The translations under genes and the position numbers were made by a program. From AC-32 sp963704005 (GTDB lineage: Bacteria > Actinomycetota > Thermoleophilia > Gaiellales > Gaiellaceae), in assembly GCA_963704005.1 (NCBI GenBank), contig CAVPGJ010000004.1, positions 434,001 to 498,000 on the forward strand: a DNA stretch of 64,000 nt, written 5' to 3'. Shown here in pieces: positions 44,020 through 52,595 of this stretch. Numbering within the stretch: position 1 is the stretch's first letter; the number at the start of each line of letters is the position of its first letter. The notes under the pieces were generated by a model that saw only the letters and a list, made by a program, of their open reading frames with translations, was not told the DNA's origin and did no database searches.

Positions 44020-44979
44020 ATGCAGGAGGTTCTCTCCGTATCCAACGACGTGGCGGCCGAGCTCGCGACCGTCGGCGACGGCGTGCTCGATGCGCTCCGC
44101 GACCGGCTCCGCTGCACGATCCTGCTCCGGGGCAACCGCCTGACGATCGAGGGCTCGGATCCGGATGTCGCCCAAGCGCGAGCGGTGATCGACGAGCTCG
44201 GCGAGCTCGTCGAGGGCGGGCATGACATCGACCCGGCCACCGTCGACGCGGTGCTCGCCGCGCTCGACCAGGCCGAGGATCTGCGCGAGGTGTTCGAGGA
44301 CGTCGTCTGGCGCCACCGCGGCAAGAAGATCTCGCCGAAGACGGTCAACCAGAAGCGCTACGTCGACGGCATCCGCCGACACACTGTGACCTTCGCGATC
44401 GGCCCTGCGGGGACCGGCAAGACCTACCTGGCGATGGCCCTCGCCGTCGCAGCGCTCTCCGACCGCGAGGTCGGACGGATCATCCTGACGCGACCAGCGG
44501 TCGAGGCCGGCGAGCGGCTCGGGTTCCTGCCCGGAGACATGCTCGCGAAGGTTGATCCGTACCTGCGCCCGCTCTATGACGCGCTCTACGACATGCTCGA
44601 CCCCGACCGGCTCGCCGCGTACATGGAGAAGGGCACGATCGAGGTCGCGCCGCTCGCGTTCATGCGCGGGCGCACGCTCAACGACTCGTTCATCATCCTC
44701 GACGAGGCGCAGAACACGAGCCCCGAGCAGATGCAGATGTTCCTGACGCGCCTCGGCTTCGGCTCCAAGATGGTCGTCACCGGCGACATCACGCAGGTCG
44801 ACCTTCCACGCGAGCAGGCGTCGGGCCTGATCCACGTCCAGGACATCCTCGGCTCGATCGACGGGATCTCCTTCGTTCGCTTCGGTCACGAGGACGTCGT
44901 GCGCCACCGGCTCGTGCAGCGGATCGTCGAGGCCTACAAGCTGCACACAGAAGAGACGGGCACGCAGCGCCGTCGCTAG
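44020..44979 (+). CDS. PhoH-like ATPase (YbeZ type)
   Basis: 319-aa protein with a KH-like N-terminal domain (about 10-80) and a P-loop ATPase: Walker A AIGPAGTGKTYLA, Walker B SFIILDEAQNTSP, sensor VVTGDITQVDLPR. Linked to RNA metabolism with the endonuclease YbeY, encoded 2 bp downstream. ATG 44020 fits the -10 box; the longer reading from 43942 would translate the motif region. Confidence 0.93.
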   Translation: MQEVLSVSNDVAAELATVGDGVLDALRDRLRCTILLRGNRLTIEGSDPDVAQARAVIDELGELVEGGHDIDPATVDAVLAALDQAEDLREVFEDVVWRHRGKKISPKTVNQKRYVDGIRRHTVTFAIGPAGTGKTYLAMALAVAALSDREVGRIILTRPAVEAGERLGFLPGDMLAKVDPYLRPLYDALYDMLDPDRLAAYMEKGTIEVAPLAFMRGRTLNDSFIILDEAQNTSPEQMQMFLTRLGFGSKMVVTGDITQVDLPREQASGLIHVQDILGSIDGISFVRFGHEDVVRHRLVQRIVEAYKLHTEETGTQRRR

Positions 44980-44981
44980 CG

Positions 44982-45359
44982 ATGGTCGCGGTCGAGGTGG
45001 CAAACCGCAGCGGCATCGAGGTGGAGGAGGACGCCGCCGTCGCGCTCGCCCGCCAGGTGCTCGCCGAAGAGGGCGTCGACGAGGGCGAGCTCGGCCTGCA
45101 CTTCGTCGGTCCGGAGGAGATGCGGGAACTGAAGCGCGACCACCTGGGTGTCGACGAGGTGACCGACGTGCTCTCGTTCCCGATCGACGCCCGTGCCGAG
45201 CTCAGGGCCGGTCCGCCGCGCCAGCTCGGGGACGCCGTGCTCTGTCCCCAGGTCGTCGGCCACGCCTGGCGGCGGCCGCTCGTGCACGGCGTCCTACACC
45301 TGCTCGGCTACGACCACGGGCCCGAGATGGAGAGCCGCGAGGAGCGATGGAGCGACTGA
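44982..45359 (+). CDS. ybeY: Endoribonuclease YbeY (16S rRNA maturation)
   Basis: 125-aa metalloprotein. Zinc motif HGVLHLLGYDH with the three conserved His, preceded by DEVTDVLSFPID and LGDAVLCPQ. Shorter than E. coli YbeY (155 aa), starting almost directly at the first strand. Acts in 16S 3'-end processing and ribosome quality control. Its last 13 bp overlap the next gene. Confidence 0.94.
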   Translation: MVAVEVANRSGIEVEEDAAVALARQVLAEEGVDEGELGLHFVGPEEMRELKRDHLGVDEVTDVLSFPIDARAELRAGPPRQLGDAVLCPQVVGHAWRRPLVHGVLHLLGYDHGPEMESREERWSD

Positions 45360-46072
45360 CTCACCGCCGCGCGCGGACCCTCCTCGAGAGCTTCAATTTC
45401 GCGGTCGAGGGGATCATCCATGTCGTCCGCACGCAGCGGAACATGCGGATCCACCTACTGGCCGCGGTCATCGTGCTGGTGGCGGCGATCTGGGTCGGCG
45501 TCTCGAAGCTGGAGCTGATCGCCCTGCTGCTGGCGATCGCCTTCGTCTTCATCACGGAGATGATCAACTCGGCGCTCGAGCAGGCGATCGACGTCGCGAC
45601 GACCTCGTTCGACCCTCTGGCGAAGCTCGCCAAGGATGTCGCCGCGGGCGCGGTCCTGATCGCGACCGTCAACGCGATCGCGATCGGCTACCTCGTCTTC
45701 TCGGGGGAGATCGCCGACCGCAGCTCGCGGCTACTCGACCGGCTCCGCGACGCGCCGGCGCAGGTGACGCTGATTGCGCTCGTCGTCACCGTGATCATCG
45801 TCATCGCCGCGAAGGCCTACACGGGTCGCGGCCGGCCGCTGCGGGGCGGCCTTCCCTCCGGTCATGCGGCGGTCGCCTTCGCCGGCTGGATGGCCGCGAC
45901 GCTGATCATCGGCGGCTCGCATCGCTTCCTGATCTCGTCGCTGACGTTCATCATGGCGTTGCTCGTGGCGCAGACACGCGTCGAAGCCGGGATCCACTCC
46001 GCGCTCGAGGTCACCTACGGCGGTGTCCTCGGTGCGCTCGTCACGCTGGCCGTGTTCCAGCTGTTCACGTGA
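45347..46072 (+). CDS. Fusion: DgkA-type lipid kinase plus PAP2 phosphatase
   Basis: 241 aa, almost all membrane. Residues about 1-120 match the DgkA family (undecaprenol or diacylglycerol kinase): FNFAVEGIIHVVRTQRNMRI, FVFITEMINSALEQAIDVAT. Residues about 140-241 match PAP2 lipid phosphatases: KAYTGRGRP, GLPSGHAAVAF and TRVEAGIHSALEV. One chain thus carries opposed kinase and phosphatase activities, probably on undecaprenol/undecaprenyl phosphates. ATG 45347 overlaps ybeY. Confidence 0.88.
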   Translation: MERLTHRRARTLLESFNFAVEGIIHVVRTQRNMRIHLLAAVIVLVAAIWVGVSKLELIALLLAIAFVFITEMINSALEQAIDVATTSFDPLAKLAKDVAAGAVLIATVNAIAIGYLVFSGEIADRSSRLLDRLRDAPAQVTLIALVVTVIIVIAAKAYTGRGRPLRGGLPSGHAAVAFAGWMAATLIIGGSHRFLISSLTFIMALLVAQTRVEAGIHSALEVTYGGVLGALVTLAVFQLFT

Positions 46073-46437
46073 CGGACGAGCTCTACGAGCGGGCGGCGGC
46101 GGTGGCCGAGCGCGCGTACGCGCCGTACTCGAACTACCTGGTCGGGGCGGCCGTGCTCGCGCGCGACGGCCGCGTGTTCGAGGGCGTGAACGTGGAGAAC
46201 GCGTCGTACCCGCTCGGGATCTGCGCGGAGCGGACGGCGTTGGCGCGGGCGGTCGTGGAGGGCGGCTGCCGGCCCGGCGACCTGGAGGCGATCGCGATCA
46301 CCGTCTCGCCTTGCGGGGGCTGCCGTCAGTGGCTGTACGAGTTTCGGCTCGACCGGGTCACCTTCCGCAACCCCGCAGGCGAGCTCGTCTCGTACACGCC
46401 GGTCGAGCTGCTGCCCGAGACGTGGGACCTGACCTGA
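46069..46437 (+). CDS. cdd: Cytidine deaminase
   Basis: 122-aa tetrameric-type cytidine deaminase. YAPYSNYLVGAAVLARDG, the catalytic NASYPLGICAERTA (zinc Cys plus proton-shuttle Glu) and SPCGGCRQWLYEF (two zinc Cys). Converts cytidine/deoxycytidine to uridine forms in pyrimidine salvage. GTG 46069 overlaps the previous stop. The 154-bp gap to era contains GC-rich inverted repeats (CTCC-CAGA-GGAG; CCCACCC/GGGTGGG) and the era ribosome-binding site. Confidence 0.94.
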   Translation: MTDELYERAAAVAERAYAPYSNYLVGAAVLARDGRVFEGVNVENASYPLGICAERTALARAVVEGGCRPGDLEAIAITVSPCGGCRQWLYEFRLDRVTFRNPAGELVSYTPVELLPETWDLT

Positions 46438-46591
46438 GGCCGCGCGCGCCTGCGCCGCCGGGCTCGCGCATGCGTCTCAAGGAGTCACAGAATCGTCACG
46501 AACAGGCCACACCCGCGTGCGCCTTTCGGAGCTACGCTCCTCCCAGAGGGAGGCGGGTAGCAAGCCCCACCCTGGGTGGGGGGAGGACCTG

Positions 46592-47467
46592 TTGAGGAGC
46601 GGCGTGGCCGCGGTTGCCGGGCGGCCGAACGTGGGGAAGTCGACGCTCGTCAACGCGCTCGCCGGGGGCAAGGTGGCGATCGTGTCCGACAAGCCGCAGA
46701 CCACCCGACGGCGGGTCGTCGGGATCGCCAACGGCGCGAGCGCGGACGGCGAGGGCTACCAGCTCGCGCTCACCGACTTGCCGGGCTTCCAGCGCCCGCT
46801 CGACCCGCTCACCGAGCGGATGCAGCGCACTGTGGACCGCTCGCTGGAGGACGTAGAGGCGGTCCTCTTCGTGCTCTCCGCACGGGAGCGGATCGGGGCT
46901 GGCGACCGCTTCATCGCCGGGCGGATCTTCGGCCTCGGCGTGCCGGTGGTGATCGCGCTGAACAAGGTCGACCGCCTCAAGCCTGGGCACGTCGCCGAGC
47001 AGATGGCGCGAGCGGCGCGGCTCGGCGACTTCCACGCGCTCCATCCGGTCAGCGCGCTCACCGGCGACGGGATCGACGCGCTCCGCGACGAGCTGGTCGA
47101 GCTGCTTCCCGAAGGCCCGCCGCTCTACCCGGTCGACCGGCGCACCGACCTCCCGCTCGAGACGCAGATCGGCGAGCTCGTCCGCGAGAAGGCGCTCCAA
47201 CTCACCCGCGAAGAGGTCCCGCATGCGATCTCGGTCGAGGTCGAAGAGCTGACCGACACGGCCGTCCGCGCGACGGTCTTCGTCGAGACCGACTCTCAGA
47301 AGCAGATCGTCGTGGGCAAGGGGGGCTCGGTCGTGAAGCAGATCGGGACGAGGGCGCGGCCGGAGATCGAGCAGCTGCTCGGCCACACGATCTTCCTCGA
47401 GCTGACCGTCAAGGCGAGACCGAAGTGGCGACAGGACGAGGCGATGCTCGAACGCCTCGGCCTCTGA
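46592..47467 (+). CDS. era: GTPase Era
   Basis: 291-aa GTPase for 16S rRNA maturation. G1 GRPNVGKSTLV, G2 KPQTTRRRVVG, G3 LTDLPGFQRPL, G4 ALNKVDRL; C-terminal KH domain with QIVVGKGGSVVKQIGTRAR. TTG 46592 has GGGAGGA closely upstream; a GTG at 46604 is the alternative, and ATG 46517 lies in the hairpin-rich leader. The next gene starts at its stop. Confidence 0.93.
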   Translation: MRSGVAAVAGRPNVGKSTLVNALAGGKVAIVSDKPQTTRRRVVGIANGASADGEGYQLALTDLPGFQRPLDPLTERMQRTVDRSLEDVEAVLFVLSARERIGAGDRFIAGRIFGLGVPVVIALNKVDRLKPGHVAEQMARAARLGDFHALHPVSALTGDGIDALRDELVELLPEGPPLYPVDRRTDLPLETQIGELVREKALQLTREEVPHAISVEVEELTDTAVRATVFVETDSQKQIVVGKGGSVVKQIGTRARPEIEQLLGHTIFLELTVKARPKWRQDEAMLERLGL

Positions 47468-48153
47468 TGCGACTGCTCGCGCTGTTCGACGTCGACGGCA
47501 CGCTGCTGCTCAGCGACGACCCGGTCGCCGGCGAAGCCTTCAACGGCGCGCTCCGCGACTGCTATCCGGTCGAGCCCCCGGCGGACGCGGTCCTCCGTAC
47601 CGACCACCCCGGCCAGACCGCACCCCGGATCGCCAGGCTGGTGCTGCGGAACGAAGGGCTTGCCGACGAGCAGATCGGCGAGCACCTCGAGGCCTGGTGC
47701 GCGCGCTTCGCCGAGCGGTACGTCGCGCTGCTGCCCGAGGCCGACACGAGCCACTGGCAGGCGGCGCCCCGAGCCGCCGAGGCACTCTCGCGTCTCCAGG
47801 ACGGCGGCATCCGGCTTGCCCTGCTGACCGGCAACCCGGAACCGATGGCCCGGGCCCGCATGGAGCGGCTGGGCCTCGCAGCGTTCTTCCCCAAAGGGCA
47901 AGGCGCGTTCGGGTGCGACTCCGAGGACCGGGTCGAGCTGATCGCGATCGCACGTGAGCGGGCAGGCGACCGGCCCGCCGAGCACACGGTCGAGATCGGC
48001 GACACGCGCCGCGACGTCGAGAGCGCCCACGCGGCCGGCATCCGCGCGATCCACGTCCGCTCGCCCCGCTCCAGCGGCGAGCTCCCTGAAGCGGACGCGG
48101 CCTGCGACAGCCTCGACGCGGTCGCAGACCTGCTTCTCGCCTGGAGCCGGTAA
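47467..48153 (+). CDS. HAD-superfamily hydrolase
   Basis: 228-aa phosphatase-like protein. Motif I LFDVDGTLLLSD, motif II LALLTGNPEPMA, Lys in FPKGQGAFG and motif IV VEIGDTRRDVESA. The cap domain lies between motif I and II (C1 type), as in phosphoglycolate phosphatases, but the substrate is not determined. ATG 47467 overlaps the era stop by 1 bp. Confidence 0.88.
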   Translation: MRLLALFDVDGTLLLSDDPVAGEAFNGALRDCYPVEPPADAVLRTDHPGQTAPRIARLVLRNEGLADEQIGEHLEAWCARFAERYVALLPEADTSHWQAAPRAAEALSRLQDGGIRLALLTGNPEPMARARMERLGLAAFFPKGQGAFGCDSEDRVELIAIARERAGDRPAEHTVEIGDTRRDVESAHAAGIRAIHVRSPRSSGELPEADAACDSLDAVADLLLAWSR

Positions 48154-48168
48154 CCCGAGCCTCGGGGA

Positions 48169-48174
48169 TACACT
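48169..48174 (+). promoter_or_regulatory. -10 box TACACT of deoC (leaderless)
   Basis: TACACT is 6 nt upstream of the deoC ATG (48181). Confidence 0.5.
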
Positions 48175-48180
48175 CAACGC

Positions 48181-49120
48181 ATGGCCCAGGCGCCTGCGCT
48201 GCCCACCGGGTTCGAGCTCCCACTCGAGCCTCGCCTCCCACGAATAGGGTCGATCGACCAGGTCGCGGTCGAGGAGCGCGCGGCCACGCTGGCCAAGCGC
48301 TCGATCAAGCGCGAGTCGAAGATGTTCGCGCTCGAGCTGGCGGTACGGATGACCGACCTGACCACGCTCGAGGGCTCAGACACGCCCGGCAAGGTCGCCG
48401 CGCTCGCCTCCAAGGCGGTGCGGCCCGACCCTTCCGACGCGAGCGTGCCGTCGGTCGCCGCGCTTTGCATCTATCCGAACCTCGTCCCGACCGCGGTCGA
48501 GCGCCTGCGCGGCAGCGGCGTCAAGGTGGCCTCGGTCGCGACGGCCTTCCCGTCCGGCCAGTCGCCGCTCGAGGCGAAGCTCGACGAGGTTCGCTGGGTC
48601 GTCGAGCAGGGCGCCGACGAGGTCGACATGGTGATCGACCGCGGCGCCTTCCTCGCCGGCCGCTACGCGAAGGTCTACGACGAGATCGTCCGGGTGAAGG
48701 AGGCCTGCGCCGGCAAGCACCTGAAGGTGATCCTCGAGACGGGAGAGCTCGGCACCTACGACAACGTGCGCCGGGCCTCGCTGCTCGCGATCGCGGCCGG
48801 CGGCGACTTCATCAAGACCTCGACCGGCAAGCTGCCGTCGTCCGCCACGCTGCCGGTCGCGCTGGTGATGCTCGAGGCGATCCGCGACGTCTACGAGGAG
48901 ACCGGGAAGCGCGTCGGCTTCAAGCCGGCCGGCGGCATCCGCAACGCCAAGCAGGCCGTCCAGCACCTGGTGCTGACGCATGAGACGCTCGGCGTCGACT
49001 GGCTGACGCCCGACCTCTACCGCTTCGGGCGCCAGCTCGCTCCTGAACGACATCCTCATGCAGATCCGGAAGGAGAAGACGGGCCGCTACCAGAGCCCGG
49101 ACTACTTCACGATTGACTGA
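48181..49120 (+). pseudogene. deoC: Deoxyribose-phosphate aldolase, frameshifted near the C-terminus
   Basis: Class I aldolase splitting deoxyribose 5-phosphate into acetaldehyde and glyceraldehyde 3-phosphate. Schiff-base region FIKTSTGKLPSSATLPVA and VGFKPAGGIRNAKQA. It is the long form (about 312 aa), more like animal DERA than E. coli DeoC. In the raw frame the end is garbled after PDLYRFG; dropping one G at 49025-49027 restores ASSLLNDILMQIRKEKTGRY and a stop at 49120. That stop overlaps the dehydrogenase start by 8 bp, supporting the correction. Confidence 0.88.
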
Positions 49121-50582
49121 GCTCGAGCGCACCGGAGACCGCGCGCCGATCCCGGCCGGCTGGGAATACGCGAGCGCGCCCGAGTCGCGGGACCTGGTCA
49201 CGCTGCGCGAGCGGTACGGCCTGTTCGTGGGCGGCGAATGGCTCGAGCCGAAGGAGACGTACACGACCATCGACCCGTCGAGCGAGGAGCCGCTGGCGGA
49301 GGTCGGTCAGGCGAGCGAGGCGGAGGTGAAGCTCGCCGTTCGCTCCGCGCGCGAGGCCTACGAGAACGGCTGGTCGGCGCTGCCGGGCTCCGAGCGGGCC
49401 AAGTACCTCTTCCGGATCGCGCGGATCCTGCAGGAGCGCGCGCGGGAGTTCGCGGTGCTCGAGTCGCTGAACGGCGGCAAGCCGATCCGCGAGTCGCGCG
49501 ATGTCGACCTGCCGCTCGCCGCCGCGCACTTCTTCTACTACGCGGGCTGGGCCGACAAGCTCGAGTACGCGTTCCCGAACCGCAAGCCGCAGCCGCTCGG
49601 CGTCGCCGGCCAGATCATTCCCTGGAACTTCCCGCTGCTGATGCTGGCCTGGAAGATCGCGCCGGCGCTCGCCGCCGGGAACACGGTCGTGCTCAAACCG
49701 GCCGAGACGACGCCGCTGTCGGCGCTGCAGTTCTGCGACGTCCTCCGCCAGGCCGAGCTGCCGCCGGGTGTCGTCAACATCGTCACCGGCGACGGCAGCA
49801 CCGGGGCCGCCCTGGTGGAAAGCGAGGTCGACAAGGTCGCTTTCACCGGCTCGACCGAGGTCGGCAAGGCGATCCAGCGGCGCCTGGCGGGGACGGGCAA
49901 GAAGCTGACGCTCGAGCTCGGCGGCAAGGCCGCGAACGTGATCTTCGACGACGCCGCGCTCGACCAGGCGGTCGAGGGCATCGTCAACGGCATCTACTTC
50001 AACCAGGGCCACGTCTGCTGCGCGGGCTCGCGGCTGCTCGTCCAGGAGTCGGTCTACGAGGACGTGGTCGACAAGCTGAAGCGGCGGCTGACGACCCTCC
50101 GCGTGGGCGACCCGCTCGACAAGAACACCGACGTCGGCGCGATCAACTCGCGCCAGCAGCTCGAGAAGATCACCGAGCTCGTCAAGAGCGGGGAGGAGGA
50201 GGGCGCCGAGATCTACCAGCCCCCGTGCCGGCTCCCGGAGAAGGGCTACTGGTTCGTGCCGACCGTCTTTACCAACGTGGCGCAGAGCTACCGGATCGCG
50301 CAGGAGGAGATCTTCGGGCCGGTGCTCTCGGTGCTGACCTTCCGGACGCCGGACGAGGCGGTCGAGAAGGCGAACAACACGCCGTACGGGCTCTCGGCCG
50401 GCGTCTGGACGGAGAAGGGCTCGCGGATTCTCTCGATGGCCCAGCGCCTGCGGGCCGGCGTCGTCTGGGCGAACACCTACAACCGCTTCGATCCGGCCTC
50501 GCCGTTCGGCGGCTACAAGGAGTCGGGCTTCGGCCGCGAGGGCGGCCGGCACGGGTTGGAGCCGTACCTCGACTTCGAATGA
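49113..50582 (+). CDS. Aldehyde dehydrogenase
   Basis: 489-aa NAD(P)-dependent aldehyde dehydrogenase. IIPWNFPLLMLAWKIAPALA (cofactor site), GSTEVGKAIQ, catalytic Glu in LTLELGGKAANVIF, catalytic Cys in GHVCCAGSRLLV, EEIFGPVLSVLTF and the C-terminal GGYKESGFGREGG. TTG 49113 overlaps deoC. Following deoC, it likely oxidises acetaldehyde from deoxyribose breakdown. A second, shorter dehydrogenase-fold gene lies two genes downstream. Confidence 0.93.
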   Translation: MTELERTGDRAPIPAGWEYASAPESRDLVTLRERYGLFVGGEWLEPKETYTTIDPSSEEPLAEVGQASEAEVKLAVRSAREAYENGWSALPGSERAKYLFRIARILQERAREFAVLESLNGGKPIRESRDVDLPLAAAHFFYYAGWADKLEYAFPNRKPQPLGVAGQIIPWNFPLLMLAWKIAPALAAGNTVVLKPAETTPLSALQFCDVLRQAELPPGVVNIVTGDGSTGAALVESEVDKVAFTGSTEVGKAIQRRLAGTGKKLTLELGGKAANVIFDDAALDQAVEGIVNGIYFNQGHVCCAGSRLLVQESVYEDVVDKLKRRLTTLRVGDPLDKNTDVGAINSRQQLEKITELVKSGEEEGAEIYQPPCRLPEKGYWFVPTVFTNVAQSYRIAQEEIFGPVLSVLTFRTPDEAVEKANNTPYGLSAGVWTEKGSRILSMAQRLRAGVVWANTYNRFDPASPFGGYKESGFGREGGRHGLEPYLDFE

Positions 50583-51013
50583 GTGAGGAGGCGAACAAGG
50601 CTCTCGTCCGCCGCTTCTACGAGGAGGTGTGGGCGCGCGGCAACCTCGACGTCGCCGACGAGCTCTTCGCCGACGAGTACGAGCGCCACGACTTTCGCGA
50701 AGGCGATCCTGTGCCTGGGCCTGAGGGCCAGAGACAGGTCGCGGCCGCATTTCGCGTTGCCTTCCCCGACCTGACCTGGGAGATCGACTTCGTCCTGGCG
50801 GACGGCGACTTCGTCGCCGGGCGCTGGACGGCGGCGGGGACGCATCTCGGCAATTGGGCCGGCGTCGAACCTACCGGCCGGTCGATGCGGTTCTCGGGGA
50901 TCAACGTCTTCCGGTTCACGGACGGGAAGGTCGTGGAGATCTGGAACCACCGCGACGACCTCGGGCTGATGCAGCAGCTCGGCGCGCCCGTGTACGCAGG
51001 GGCGGCCGAGTGA
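50579..51013 (+). CDS. SnoaL-like NTF2-fold protein
   Basis: 144-aa NTF2-like protein: ANKALVRRFYEEVWARGNLD, FADEYERHDF, FAVAGRWTAAGTH-like barrel strands (DFVAGRWTAAGTHLGNWAGV) and SGINVFRFTDGKVVEIWNHR. SnoaL-like ester-cyclase/isomerase family; function here unknown. ATG 50579 overlaps the dehydrogenase stop (ATGA) and its own stop overlaps the next gene, so it is firmly inside the operon. Confidence 0.86.
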   Translation: MSEEANKALVRRFYEEVWARGNLDVADELFADEYERHDFREGDPVPGPEGQRQVAAAFRVAFPDLTWEIDFVLADGDFVAGRWTAAGTHLGNWAGVEPTGRSMRFSGINVFRFTDGKVVEIWNHRDDLGLMQQLGAPVYAGAAE

Positions 51014-51807
51014 GCAGGCTGCCGGTCCGCAAGACGTACAAGCTCTTCATCGGAGGCGAGTTCCCGCGCTCCGAGTCCGGGCGCACCTACGAAGCCGAAG
51101 GTCAAAACGTCGCGCGGGCCTCGCGCAAGGACCTGCGCGACGCGGTGCGCGTGGCGCGGGCAGCGTTCGGCAAATGGGCGGCGATGACGGCCTACAACCG
51201 CGGCCAGGTGCTCTACCGGGTCGCCGAGATGATGGAGGCACGCCGAGCCGAGTTCGCGGAGCTGTGCTCCGGGCCGAAGGAAGTCGAGCGCTCGATCGAC
51301 CGCGTCGTCTGGTACGCGGGCTGGGCCGACAAGCTCGCGCAGGTGCTCGGCTCGTCGAACCCGGTCGCAGGCCCGTACTTCAACTTCACGGTGCCGGAGC
51401 CGACCGGCGTCGTCGGGATCCTGGCGCCGCAGGAGCCGGCGCTCGCCGGGCTCGTCTCGCGCATCGCGCCGGCGATCGTCGGCGGCAACGCCGTTGTGGT
51501 GGTCGCCTCGGAGCTGCACCCGCTGGCCGCGATCGAGCTGGCCGAGGTGCTTGCGACGGCCGACGTGCCGGGCGGCGTCGTCAACATCCTCACGGGCCGC
51601 CGCGACGAGCTGGCGCCGGTGCTCGCCTCGCACATGGACGTGAACGCCCTCGACGTCTCCGGCGCGGACGGCCAGGTGACGGAGCTCGAGGAGCTCGCCG
51701 CGGAGAACGTCAAGCGCGTCGTCCACGGCGCGCCGGACGACCAGAGCCCCTGGGAGATCGCCGGCTTCCTGGAGCTGAAGACCGTCTGGCACCCGATCGG
51801 GGTTTGA
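51010..51807 (+). CDS. Short aldehyde-dehydrogenase-fold protein without catalytic domain
   Basis: 265 aa covering only the N-terminal/NAD-binding part of an aldehyde dehydrogenase: KTYKLFIGGEFPRSESGRTY, the WADKLAQVLGSSNPV segment, VVGILAPQEPALAGLVSRIA and GVVNILTGRRDELA. It stops before the catalytic Cys domain, with a neat end LKTVWHPIGV. GTG 51010 overlaps the SnoaL-like stop. Probably a non-catalytic partner of the full-length enzyme; the pair resembles a split ALDH16-type arrangement (inference). Not a random truncation, since no remnant follows. Confidence 0.82.
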   Translation: MSRLPVRKTYKLFIGGEFPRSESGRTYEAEGQNVARASRKDLRDAVRVARAAFGKWAAMTAYNRGQVLYRVAEMMEARRAEFAELCSGPKEVERSIDRVVWYAGWADKLAQVLGSSNPVAGPYFNFTVPEPTGVVGILAPQEPALAGLVSRIAPAIVGGNAVVVVASELHPLAAIELAEVLATADVPGGVVNILTGRRDELAPVLASHMDVNALDVSGADGQVTELEELAAENVKRVVHGAPDDQSPWEIAGFLELKTVWHPIGV

Positions 51808-51833
51808 GGGACGCCATGGGCGGTCACGCGCCA

Positions 51834-51960
51834 GAGGCGGTCGCTTGCGACGCTGACCATGAGAGGCCGTGCCGGCTTCGCCGGTGCGGCCGGTTTAAGG
51901 CACGCCCAACCTCCTCCCCGAGGCGATCGTATCGACCAAGGTCGCACGCGTGTGTCACGG
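51834..51960 (+). repeat. Double-hairpin repeat copy 6 with 68-bp conserved tail
   Basis: GCGGTCGC-TT-GCGACGCT, linker GACCATGAGA, then GGCCGTGCCGGC-TTC-GCCGGTGCGGCC (51865-51891, with G-U pairs), then the tail 51893-51960 shared with copy 5. In the tail, CGACC-AA-GGTCG forms a perfect small hairpin. A weak relative of the GTGCCGAA motif follows (GCGCCAGAATTGCAACTT). Confidence 0.78.
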
Positions 51961-51985
51961 CTTTGCGCCAGAATTGCAACTTCCT

Positions 51986-52576
51986 GTGACCGGGGCTCGC
52001 CGCTTCAGCCAGGCCATCTCGGAGGGGGACGGGATCTCGCTCGTCGCCCTCGTTGGCGACCTCGACTCCGCGCGTGCCGCCGAGGAGCAAGGCGCCGAGG
52101 CGCTGGTCGTCACCCGGCCCATCGAGGGGCTGGCGGGCGCGACCGCCCTGCCGGTGCTCTGGCGGCCGTCCGGCGCTCCCGAGTCCGCCGAGCAAGCCGG
52201 TGCCGACGCCTGCGTGGTCTCGCTCGCCGGGCTCGACGAGCAGAACGGCGACCTCGAGCGGCTCCATCGCGAGGCGCTCGCGCTCGGGCTTGACTGCGTG
52301 GTCGAGGTCAGCAGCGAAGAGGAGCTCGAACGGGCGCTCGAGCGGATCGACCCCGAGATCCTGCTCCTGTCGAGCGAGGGCGAAGGCGACGGCGGGCCGC
52401 TCGACCGTGCTCTCGAGCTGTTGCCGGACGTGCCCGCCGGGAAGCTCGCCGTCGCGGAGCTGAACGCCGCGGGCCGGCACGAGGTCGACGAGCTCGAGCG
52501 CGCCGGTGTCGACGCCGTGATCGTCGACGCGCGAAACCTCACCGGTCTGGCCGGCGAGCCGCCGCCCGAGGTCTGA
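51986..52576 (+). CDS. Short TIM-barrel protein resembling indole-3-glycerol phosphate synthase
   Basis: 196 aa from GTG 51986. The pattern ARRFSQAISEGDGISLVALV, SARAAEEQGAEALVV, ALGLDCVVEVSSEEELERAL and GVDAVIVDARNLTG follows the TrpC barrel, but the protein is about 60 residues shorter than true IGPS and the catalytic Lys/Glu set is not evident. Not beside other trp genes. Probably a paralogue of unknown function. Upstream sequence is repeat copy 6; the longer GTG 51950 start would translate repeat sequence. Confidence 0.6.
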   Translation: MTGARRFSQAISEGDGISLVALVGDLDSARAAEEQGAEALVVTRPIEGLAGATALPVLWRPSGAPESAEQAGADACVVSLAGLDEQNGDLERLHREALALGLDCVVEVSSEEELERALERIDPEILLLSSEGEGDGGPLDRALELLPDVPAGKLAVAELNAAGRHEVDELERAGVDAVIVDARNLTGLAGEPPPEV

Positions 52577-52595
52577 TACGAAACGCCCGGAGAGT

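Noticed and set aside
51010..51807. Second aldehyde dehydrogenase as a frameshifted pseudogene
   Set aside because: The reading frame ends cleanly and no catalytic-domain remnant follows in any frame before the repeat element.
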